From Aelia acuminata (taxonomy: Eukaryota; Arthropoda; Insecta; Hemiptera; Pentatomidae): a DNA stretch of 64,000 bases. Location: the NCBI GenBank assembly GCA_911387785.2, contig OU426982.1, positions 45,257,614-45,321,613 of the forward strand, in the 5' to 3' direction. The notes beneath the pieces were generated by a model. The model had not been told where the DNA came from. It saw only the letters and a program-made list of their open reading frames with translations, and searched no databases. The translations under genes and the position numbers were made by a program. Positions 35,397 to 46,700 of this stretch are shown piece after piece (position 1 is the stretch's first letter; each line of letters begins with the position of its first letter).

Positions 35397-36614
35397 CAAC
35401 TTTAAAAACTTATGTTGGGAGACTGAATCTTAATTTGTTTCTTAGTCATCGTTGTTTAGGCTTGATATTTTATATTATCCTATTTCTAAAAAAAAAAGTT
35501 CTAGCATATTATTACATGTTTGAATAATTATTAAATATTAAACAATGTTTGAAAAACATTTGCATAAAACTATTTGAAAAAAGAAATAAAATATTTATAA
35601 GACCAATCTATTTCCTTAATAAAGTTCTATTTTAATACGCAGTCAAAGCTTTGTAATTTAAAATATACAGGAAGGAATATAACATTTTATTTAGAATTTG
35701 TATAACTTTTGAATATTTTTTATTGCAGGAAGAAAACCCGAATGCTGCCATGAACTTCCTTTGGATCAGAGAAGATCCAAATGGCCTCATTCTCTCAAGA
35801 CAGGTATAAAAATTGGTTTAAGCTTGTTATTTTTTAAATCATGCAATAAAATCAGAACACAAGGTGAAAAAAATTGTCAAAAGCTAAAATAGCATTCACC
35901 TCAGTAAAATGGATAGTATCTAACATAAAAAAGAAACTTTAAATTTCTTAGTAAAATTGAGATGAATAAAAAAAAAAAACTTCCTTAGTAAGATAAATTT
36001 ATACTGTTTTGCGTATCATCAAAGTTAAATTTTAAAATATTTTTTTAGGTACGTGCTGAAGGCGGCATAAAACAACTGGTTGAAGATGAATGGATTGATA
36101 TTTACGAAAGGGAGCCTCTTTTCTGTAAGATCCGAGCTCTTGTGTGCCACCAAGGAAAACAAATTGAATGGCAAGATCTAAAGAACAGCCATGATGATAC
36201 CATGAAGAAATGGCAACAAGGAGAAATCGCAATGGAAAAACCAAGCCATGTGTAAGTAAAAGACTATATATAAAATTTTCTCTATTTTTTTTCTATCATG
36301 CGTGTAAAATTTAATATTTCATTCTCATTGGTTGATTCATAAAGCAAATAATTTATAAATTTCTATTATCACAGGATAAACTGATTGTTAATGATAATTA
36401 TAAGCCTTAAAATACTCAAATGGCATCTTTGGCCATTTTCATTAACCAATTTTATTATATATATCTCATAATGTTATATGATTTTTTCAGAGTTGCATAT
36501 AAAATGTTCCCTACGATGATGGAATTTTATGAAACTTATGGTTCGAAAATAGCTGATAGAGTAATGTTTCTGAAACAAGGAGAAGACTGGGTTTCTAATA
36601 GATTAGCTGCTTAA
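34229..36614 (+). CDS. pyridoxine-5'-phosphate oxidase-like protein (5' end missing)
   Basis: Exons 34229-34306, 34399-34544, 34971-35070, 35729-35803, 36049-36251 and 36491-36614, all with GT-AG introns and consistent phases, give 241 residues; the human enzyme has 261. Family members oxidise pyridoxine/pyridoxamine phosphate to pyridoxal phosphate using FMN. Matching blocks are NPFDLFKTWH, ANALCLSTCS, SRTLILRRLDDDGF, SKKSRQL, RQVRAEG, MMEFYETYG and the C-terminal EDWVSNRLAA. FMN-contact positions are largely kept. Substrate-contact positions differ: the human RLHDR motif is KIADR here (residues 220-224), and the human Tyr157/Arg161 positions align with Ile/Glu. It is therefore a PNPO-like paralogue, possibly without PNPO activity. 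No start codon lies in the first exon; its basic, acid-poor sequence could be targeting-like. Confidence 0.9.
35358..35392. repeat. (TA)n microsatellite in PNPO-like intron
   Basis: A run of TA dinucleotides within intron 3 of the PNPO-like gene, with no sign of function. Confidence 0.9.
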
Positions 36615-36644
36615 GTGTGATTGAAATATATATATATATCTTTT

Positions 36645-36890
36645 TTAAATTTTATGTTTAATTAAAATCAAATGTTATAATTTTCTTAATAAAATACTTT
36701 ATTAAAAACTGGAAGTATTTTTTGTAATTTTTATAAAAAAATACAAAACAGGATTTAAAATTATATATATAAAAATTTTATGTATAATTAAAAACAAATT
36801 TTATAATTTTCTTAATAAAATACTTTATTAAAAACTGGAAGTATTTTTTTTTTTTTTTGTAATATTTATCAAAAAATTCAAAACAGGCTT
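36645..36890 (+). repeat. tandem duplication of the PNPO-like 3' UTR
   Basis: Two adjacent copies of a ~127-bp unit (TTTTATGTWTAATTAAAA ... AAAACAGG), starting about 36645 and 36772. Each contains CTTAATAAAATACTTTATTA, so the polyadenylation signal AATAAA is present twice (36688-36693 and 36814-36819). The second copy has an expanded T run. Confidence 0.85.
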
Positions 36891-37327
36891 TGTTGAGCTT
36901 GAAAAAAACAAAAAGACTAGCATTAAATACCTATCAACGTATAATTGTAGCAGATTTTCTCTTGTTTTGACATTAATATTCTTTGATATGAAAAATATCA
37001 TACAATATTAGCCCTAATTACATACCTCTTGAACCTGAGATGAATTGAATTAAACAAACTCTAGATGAACAGTATTACAAAAATGTGCTCTTATTAACAT
37101 GCATTTTTTATCTTAAAAGTATTCCTATGCACTGATGACTAAAATCTGATATTAAAAAAATGTTGATTATGGAAAAATTTACGTGACGTCAATTTTAAAG
37201 TAACTTAGTATTTACTAAGGCACATTAATATTTTCAATACAGAATTCACTTTTATGAACATTTGGTTAAATTAATAGTACAGGGAAAATGAGAGATACAT
37301 TTATAAAGAAAATTAAAATAACATTAA
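36891..37327. other. intergenic space between convergent genes
   Basis: Lies between the 3' ends of the PNPO-like gene (+) and the TMBIM gene (-). AT-rich; no feature other than the MITE that follows. Confidence 0.5.
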
Positions 37328-37503
37328 CCCTTTAACCGGGCGGGACTTGTAAATGCGTCCTTGAAATATATGATGTACCCTGGAACTGGTGGGACTTATA
37401 TTTTCGTACAACAGAGGTATTAGTATTATATAGTATATACATATATAATAATAATAAAAACAAAAATATTTCAGGATGTCTCTTACGTAAAAATCCTAAA
37501 GGG
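37328..37503. mobile_element. piggyBac-type MITE, TTAA target
   Basis: Begins CCCTTTAACCGGGCGGG and ends CCTAAAGGG, giving 7-bp inverted ends CCCTTTA, with TTAA on both sides (37324-37327 and 37504-37507). TTAA duplications and CCYTT ends are characteristic of piggyBac. 176 bp, non-coding. Confidence 0.7.
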
Positions 37504-37797
37504 TTAAAGGGATAAGCTAATTTTTGTGACTTATTCTTTTATGATCAAATAATTTTTCTAAGACCATTCCTGAAACTATCAAGCTGACAATATTTAATTG
37601 ATTGATTTTCCATCTTAAAATGGTAATTGATCATCATAACGTAAAGTGACTGGATATGTATTCTTTACTTCATTTTCAATCAGTGTTTGGTCTAGTATAA
37701 TTTAGGAAGTAAGCCACTGAAAATAGTTAATCTAGTTTGACCAAACTAATTATTGATGAGACAATTAGTAAAACCTTATTTTAAAACTGTTTCATAG

Positions 37798-40700
37798 TTA
37801 AGTTTTATTAGTGCGCCGTTTTAATTTACCTTTCAGTAGTTTAATACCTGTTTTTAGTAACCTAAAAAAATTTAGGATGACATCTACATACAAATGAATA
37901 TTACCCCTAACAAATTCACTTGGAGCTATCTTTAACTTCTTATTTTCCAACATTGCTTGGGTATCAAACATCAAATACTAAAAAAAAGGAAAAAAAAAAG
38001 TAAATTATTAATATAATAATTACATTAATTGAGGCATTGACATGGAAAAGGTAAGTAAAAAAAAACATTTTGAGATTTTCATAGGAAAAAGTAGTAAGAA
38101 GTCATGCCTTCTAGTATAGGTATAAGTATAGGAAGATTAGTAAGTCAGTGTTTAAAGTGGTTTTGTTGCTATCAACACTGGAAGATGGTTTTCATGAATA
38201 AACTTAATTACAGCAGTTCAATAACAAAATATCAAAATAAAAATGGGTTTCCACTCACTATCTTATCCATACCAGAGCCTCAATTATTATGAATTTTTAT
38301 ATTGATAAAAATATAAATTATTATAGTCTAAAAGAAATATTATTCTATTTTGTTGTTAATATTCTGATACATTATTTTCAAATTATTGATAAATAGTTTC
38401 CTATCCAGCATGGACCACTCCTTATAGTTTTTGGAATTAACAGATAAAAGTCGGAAGACCATTTTCACAAATTATGACCTATCTTTTCCTGGTATTACTA
38501 TTTCCATAAACATTCCTAGTTATTCTTTAGCACAAATTCATCTGTGTAATTTTTATAATGTGATCTTATAGTAATTCAATTTGATAAATTTTACACCCAT
38601 GGAATTTTTTATCTTCTTTAAGCCGAGCATTGAAAAAATATGGAAAAACACAAAACTCAATTTTCTTTACACCAGAGGATTCTATAGGGAAAGCCTTTTT
38701 AAAATGAGACCCTCTTCAAAGTTTTAAATAATTAAAGAAATAATTAGTTGGAAGAACAAACTGGCAAAGGCAATGATCTAAGGATGAGGCGGTAAAGATA
38801 GATATTCTTAGAACAATTGTATTTATTATCAATGTTATTAAATTGATTGCATCTTGTTGCAGTCTCAGAATATATTTATTTATATGTTTACATTGCAGTT
38901 TCAGACAAATTTGTCCATATTCATCACTAACTCTTTTTTCATGTAAATATTAAATGAATTCTTAGGCATTCCAGTTATAGAATTTGTCCATTAATTGATT
39001 GATTGCAACAGGATGCAATCAATTTAATAATTTCAAGAAAATGAAGCAGTCTTCCAAGAAAATATATAATGTTATTTATTTAGGAAATTTTTTGAGCTTG
39101 GCATCAGGTTAAGAACCAATACGAAGTGTCAAATTGCAAAGTAATCATATTTTATTTCCGATCTCGTTCTTGAAATATATAACTTCTCTGATCCAGGCAC
39201 TGGAGTCTTTGAAGCGCTTTGGACTTGGATGAATGGACTTGGAATGAATTGCAACATTGGCGTTTTCTCTTCGGGGAATTATATATTTTATTTATTATAT
39301 ATTAGGGATCATGACCCTCCCTCAAATATTTTGGCTTTTCAATTTTTTTATATTTTTAAACAAATAATGCAATTATGTGGGCCGGGATGGCCGAGTGGAC
39401 AAGGGCGCTTGCAGTAGGTAATCAAAGTTAAGCAACGTCCATCGTGGGTAGTACTTGGATGGGTGACCGCCCACCAATGAACGCCACTCAGTCCCAGTCT
39501 ACCCCGGTCCCCGGGTATGTGAGGCCCGTCAGCCTACTGGAGGCGACTCACACCGACCGGGCGTAGGAGTGATGAACCTTCCCCGTGTATCTCAGAGAGA
39601 ATCGTGGTGTGGTTTTCCAGGATGTCAGTAACCGCCCGGAGGTTTGGTTCAGGGCCGGTATGCTTCGGGGAAAGAAATATAGGTCCCCGGGGCTTGCTGA
39701 CTCTGGGCTACCATAATCCTTGGACCTAGACCAGTTTGTCACTGTCCTTGAACCAGAGAGAGCTGACACCATCGGTGGGAAGGACACTGCCAAATTGCCC
39801 CTAATGGGATTGGTTATGGAGCTAAGGGCAGTTTGCCGCTGCACCATGGTGACCATGGCTTGCAGCAACGTGAGGTTTGGGCTACCCCCTCCAGGCTGTC
39901 TGTGCTCCCGCAAGCAACAAAAATGCCTGTAAGAAGACCACACTGCGCGACCAAAGGTCTCATTAGGGCTAATGCGCCAACCGAAAAAAAAAAAAAAAAA
40001 AAATGCAATTATGTAGTTACTATGCCCTAACCATAATGGACTTTATAAAACTGCCGACAATGCATCTTGTTTACTGAGGAATTTATTTACTTACCACTGA
40101 TATAATAGCCACCGATACACCAGATATTACCAACGTTGTCGTACGGACACCCGCAAGAAGAATGATGAGACTGGCTACAATTCCAAAAATACAGCATACT
40201 ACTCCAATGACAGAGCATATCATGCTGCAGCCAGCGACGTCACACTGGAACGTAATATTACATTTATATTTCGGAGCCATTTTTATCATGATTTTTATAG
40301 ATTATTATTATACATAACACAAAGAGTCATTCCAACACACTTTTTTCCCTCACCATCTCAGATTTAAATGAAATTTGGTACAAAGGATACCTTCGTATAA
40401 ACTAAAAAAATACTAAATTTCAGCTCAATATCTCAAACGGTTTTCAAAATATAGCTATGTAAGCTCATTAAAAAACACAATTTTGACCTGTCCATCACCT
40501 GTAAATTAAAATTGCAGCTCTTCTAGGCAAGATAGAGAGTTGAAATTTGTATCATTTTAAAGCTGAATTTATGACCTTCCTTATAACATGCAACTCAAAA
40601 GGGGTTTAGAAGAAATTTGTTTTTCAAAATTTGAATCAAATTTTCAAATTTGAATTTCTCAAAAAGCGTATTTTTTTTAAATCTGAAAAAATTCAGTAGA

Positions 40701-43700
40701 GTTGATAAGGTTGTCATTAATAAATGTTATAAAAATAATGATGGGACAGCAATGGGTTCATGCTTAAAATAATTATTGAAAAATGTGAGTTTTGCTTGTG
40801 GATGGAAAAAAACCATTAGCTATTAAGCTTCTCAAACTGTAGCCTATTTTAGCAAACTAATTTCTTTCCTACACTTATCACAAATCTTTGAAACATTGTC
40901 TAGTTCTGGATATTGTGATTTGACACACCCATTTTACCAGTGATTATGCCAAAGCCCAGTTTTCTTGTCTATTATAAGCAGAAATTAATGCAGACAGAAT
41001 TTTCATTTTTAGTTGCTCGAGATTATGTTTTTTCTTGTTTGTTTTTTTAATGATAATTTAGGCGTTCTAGAAAATTGGAACTGGTGTCATAATTTTCAGC
41101 GTAAGAGCTATTTCTTTTGATATACTATATAAATTTTAAATAAAACGTATAACATCCTAAAACCTATAAAAAATAAATCATATAATCTTTTAAACGAAAC
41201 AAACTAAAACCTTTAAAAAATAAGATTAAAAATGGCTAGAACCTTCAACATTTGCTCTTTTTCTGAGAATCGCCTTATATATATCGTAAATAGTTATATA
41301 AATAGTAAAAAAATATATATTTAATTCTTCCTCAAATAGAGAAAAAATACTCAGTTATTACGTAAAGCGATCTGCCGATAGTAAAAAGTTCAATAGGAGG
41401 CTTAGGCCGGGCGCACATTGAGACGCAGAGCAGAGCAGTTTTTGTGAAACGTGAAATAGGTTAAACATTGGGAGCAGGGCAGCGCAGTTTCCTGTCTACC
41501 ACACTAATTGCTAAAACTGCTCGGCTCTGCTCTGCGCCGCCTCTGTCTCAATGTGCGCATTACCTTAATATATATTCTAGATCACTTGTGGTATAGTGGT
41601 TTGCATAACAACTTACTATACTCAAGATGGCGGGTTAATTCTCAAATTAATAGTCCTGTGATTTATCAAAGGGAGTAAATAATTATACTTACGTCGTCCT
41701 TCGAAGGAGACGTAAAATGGAAGTGCCGAGCCTGTGCGATGTCAGTTATTCGTTACAGATCTTAATTATCCTAACCTAATTATGTATGGATAAGCAAAAT
41801 TTTGGACTCCCACCGACAACGACCGATTTGACACAGTAGCGTAAAGTGACGTTAAATAAATAAACAAACAATATCTATTCTGAATGTATTTTAATCTACT
41901 TTAAAACTAAAGATTCAATCTCCTGAAAAATCAATTTTTTGACGTTGATGAAAGAAGTGAGGGATATAAGGAAATGATACTTTAGCAAAGATTACCGGTC
42001 CAAATTTGCTGAGGACTGTGACGAATATAACAACTGCATATAGAATCCCGACTGTAAAAACGCACACATATGAGTGATAAAAACAGACGTAGGCTGACAG
42101 ACCCAGAGCCAAGAAAACGACCTAAAACAATTAATTTGAGTTATACATTATGATGATGTGAAAACTGTTAAATAAAATTAATCTATTACTTACCAAAACC
42201 GAAATAAAAAATAAATTAACCAAACGTTTTCTTCTTAAACCTTTGGAAAGTAAAAGTAGGAGATAAACTACTCCCGTAACTCCGCTGTGAAAATAATTTG
42301 TAAATTAGATGGCCAGCATTACGTGCGGTTTTTGTTTAAATATTACATTTGAAATCAAAAGTGTGATCCACTACAACACATAAAAACTTGATGGTTGGTG
42401 AAATTTGTGGAAAACACAATTAAACAGTAGCAAATTCCAACAACAAAAAACATTTAGGCATGAAACTTGCCCTCAAGTATTTCTTGATAATGTGTAAATG
42501 TTTGCCGCTAAGGCTTTATGTTGCAAAATGTTTCTAAAGCCCATGCCTATAGTATCCCGTCAAAAAAAAAAGCTGAGAGCTCTTAGGAGTATTTTTATTC
42601 TGAAGTTCTCCAATATTTCGTAATTTCTCCTGATTTTAAATTTTTTACTTTCAGATACCTGATTTTGATAGCTGTTTTAGTTGTTTAACCTAATTTTCTT
42701 TTCATAAGCAATATATATTTTTTTACTTTATTTCGGAAATTCTTCAAAGCGCTAAATACTTTTGAATAATTCAGGATAAAACGCGATTAGTAAGATCCAT
42801 GCTACTATTCATACAGTAAAAAAAAAAAAACTTACGGCCAACAAATTATTGTTTTTAATAATTATTCCTTTAAAGTAAGAAGTAATGTATAGTTAACGAT
42901 ATTCTTTTTTAAGTTTGCCAATTTTAAGAATTTGGGTGACGTTTTTATATCCTTCAATCAAGTGGTTTAGTTATATAGGATGTTAATAATAATATATACT
43001 ACTTTTATTTGTAAATGTAAAAATTATTATAATTACATAAACAACAAATTACTTACAAAAATATGTACATATACAATGGATTCCCTCGAAATAGAAGCTT
43101 GAACTTATTTCTGAAAAGTAGAAAATAATTTTTAAAAATAGTTCTATTAACAAACTTATTGATACTTTACCTCTATATTTTTATAAGTACCATGGAAGAG
43201 CATAAGACTAAGAACGGGCGAATAAGAGGATTTAGAAGTATGCCATCGAATAATCAACTTTAAATTATTATTGGATAATTGGTTCTACCCATCAGTGGGC
43301 ATTAAATAAATCTAATATATTTGTATTAAACATCCTAATAACTAAGTCACCATGAGTTGGTATTAAATATGTGGAAGAAACTTGATTCGAAAAAAAGAAA
43401 ATAGGCAGAAGATTCTTCTTGTTATTTCACTCACTATCAGTGAAGTAATTGTTGTTGATTAAAAGAGGTGGTATCCCCTTTTCATAACACTTTTTTTTCC
43501 AAGATGTTGAAATAATATCAATCAATCACCTTTTAAGATGTATATAGTTCATAATTGTTGCTTTTCCGTATATTTTTTGTTTTGTTTTTTTAAAGGGGAG
43601 TACCTAAGCGAAAACCTTCGCGCTTACTGATCTCAAGCTTGCAGACCAATCACTGATTAAACTAAGTTTTACTAGATAAAATTCTACTATAGAAAAAATC

Positions 43701-46700
43701 CTACTTCACATTCAACATGACAAGTTGTAAAAAATATAACTTTATGTAAAACACACTACTTTCACTTACGAACTTACTTAGATTAGAAATCGACGTGTTT
43801 CGATAATATGTAAACGCCATTCTTCAACTTTACAAATTTTTAAGCTTATATTTGTATATCTCTATAGGTCTATAATTTTGGCTTTCACATCGCGGGCATA
43901 TACCTACATCAAATACCCAGTTTGATCAAAATACTTAGAGCCGTTTTTTAAAAAAGAAAAGAAAAACGTGAAAATGAGACAAAATTTATTAAATAAAGTG
44001 CCCCCTCCAATTGATCAATTTTGATGAAATTTTTACTGTCACATTGCGAGCATAAACATAAGCACCCAATTTCAGGTTCATAGGGTTTATAGATTTTGAG
44101 CTAGTCCCGCGGGACTTGGTTATTTGGACTCGGGGGACCCCAAAACGTGAAAACCGGAAGTCAAAGTTTTTCACAATTACTTTCCCTGGCTATATATTTC
44201 ATACATAGGTAGGTAAGTGAAAGTAAAAAATAAAAGGAAAAGTAATAGTAAAACAATGGCACATTAAAAAAAAAATTGTATTCTAGCTAAACTATAAAAA
44301 CAAAAAAAAAAAAAAACGGGCGTAATAATCGCGATATTTATCGCCCTAAAACCCCTATCCTATCCTATAAAAACAAAAAATCTATACATTTTGTTCATTA
44401 AAAAATAAAAGTTTTTATTCGTATACCTTACATCTTACCTGGCAATAATAGCATGGAAATAATGGCTGTAACATCATTTATGGCTTCTGCTAGAGTAAAG
44501 ATATTTATTTAAGGATTAATGGTGTTAAACGTTTTGGGAGAAAAAAATGAGAAACAAAAGCTCCAAAATTAAATAAATTCGTAATCATTTACCATATTTG
44601 TTAAGTATTATATGAACAAATATTTCAATTTTCATATATCAATAAGTTTTATTTGAAAAATTAATTAAGCCTTACATAGTCAAAATACCACGCTCCCTCC
44701 CTCTGTGGTAAGTAGAGGTGCGAAGTCGAAGGCTAAACATCCATGTTTAAACAATCAAAACATCGATGTCGATTAACATCGACCACAAAACATGATTTTC
44801 GACATCGATGTTATTATAATTTATACATTCATTAAACATTAACATATTAGGGCCCAAAGGTATTTAAATCGATGTTTAAGTGTAAAGGATGTTTATTTTT
44901 TATAATTAATGTATAAAAACATCGATGTTTTCGACATAGTTGGTTGTTTTCATTGTTGGTATACTGTTAGGACCCAAGTATATTCAAACTTTGATGTCGT
45001 TTCCATAGTATATACAGAGAATCGTATTTCTGGTGAATATTTTAAAAGATTTTGCGAGCAGTTGCATTAAATAAGTAATTCAATTATAATTACTTGGCAA
45101 CTATGGTTTTGCGTTTTCATAATTTTATGTTAAAATACTATAATAATTCGATGTTAAAAACATCGATTTTTTGCCCAAAACCATTCTTAAAACTAGGGAT
45201 GTCGCATCCCTAGTTGTAAGAATTTTACCTGACTGCCCCCTCCCGCTAGATAAAATCCTTCGGACGCCATTGGGAAGGCCTGTTCTGTTAACCTGCTCCC
45301 AAAAGTTAGGCATTTTATTTCCGCTTAAGAGAATAAAGTGTAGATTTGTGATATCCAGGTCTATTATTGAGTGAAGTTATTGAGAAATAAAAGTTTAGAA
45401 ACAACTGGACATGGGGTACTTATGTATCTTAGGAGAGCCGTGGAACCTACATCATTTCCCCAGTTACCTTGTGTGACCCACCTTTCAAATAACTTTTGTA
45501 TTTAACTGTGGGTGGAGGGTAGGCCGAGTGGGCAAATGCGTTAGAAAATACGCGTTAAGGTCTGGTCACACAAAACCGCACCGCAGCACGGGCGTGTATC
45601 TGATGTGATTCATTTACGAAGGATAGATAGTGACCGGTCGCACATGCTCGACACCGGGTCAACCGACCCGTTATTATGTATCCTTCGTATTAGAATCAGA
45701 TCCGATACATGCTAAGATGCGGTTATGTGTAACCAGACCTTTACCCAGGGCAAAGTTTGATCTTGGAACCCGAAGATAGAAAGTCCAAAACCCGGAGTTA
45801 GGGGACATTTAATAATATTCGTCATTAATCCCCAACCCTTCCCCTAGCCCGGGAAACCACGTATAGCCTTAAAGGCGAGGAAGGGGAGGAACAAAAAAAA
45901 AATTAACTGTCCTGTTTCTACACATAATAAGCTGTGAATGCCTTCGTTTGTCTTTATAATAGCTTCTAGCTTCGGTGCTCCTAGCAAAGGCCATCACTGC
46001 AACCTGATTGATACGCCATTACCTTAGAACTGACATTCAGGTGTATTACCTAATACCAGTGATTATTTTTTAATGAGTAATTTAACAAAGAATGATCTAG
46101 TATTGCATAAATTCACCCTTGTTCTCAATAGGTTGGTACCTATATAATTTGTCATAATGGCATCGAAAAGCATGGAGCTAACAAATTATTTTTTTATGAA
46201 TAATAAGCAATAAAATTATCTTTTTACCAAGCTTTGGTGCATAGATCCAATTGTGCGTAGTGCCTTAGCGATTACAATAGAAAATATTGCTGAATGAAAC
46301 ATACGAAAAAACAAAACTTTTTAATAGAATGGTATATATATATTTTCAAGACGTATGTACTTTTTCAAATCCGGTTTTATAGGACCTTGTGTTGATTTTA
46401 ATTTATTAATTTGTTCTTAAATGTTGTCGTTTATAAATATTAAAATGAATTAGCCAGTTCCAGAAATATTTCCATTTACATTTGTCATCTGTCCCACTGT
46501 GCGACGTAATTCCAAGGATTGCCTGTACATCCTATGGAAAATTTGCTTATATAAGCTTGTTTATAGAAGGAATTATAATAAATATTTCGAGAGCTCTGAT
46601 GATTATTACATATAGGAAATCATAAATAAACTTTGTTGAGATTATAAATACAAAAAAGACATAGGCGGTCCCAGGGGGGGGGGGGGGGTACCTCTGAAAT

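Noticed and set aside
39419..39475. Possible 5S rRNA gene
   Set aside because: Only the internal promoter part is present, embedded in an element with target duplications; the 5' half of 5S rRNA is missing.
39548..39943. 131-codon minus-strand frame
   Set aside because: It lies wholly within the SINE body; GC-rich non-coding sequence explains its openness.
40083..40289. ATG at 40289 or 40280 as the start of a separate small membrane protein
   Set aside because: An acceptor at 40245 joins this exon in phase to upstream exons of the TMBIM gene, and family similarity begins at the acceptor.
41915..41995. Read-through of TMBIM exon 4 to a stop at 41915
   Set aside because: The donor at 41995 and continued family similarity in the next exon favour splicing; read-through would truncate the protein before its hallmark motifs.
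44440..44490. Minus-strand AG...GTAAG-bounded piece as an extra TMBIM exon
   Set aside because: Its phase is incompatible with exon 2 or introduces a stop, whereas exon 1 at 47112-46967 joins exon 2 directly in frame.
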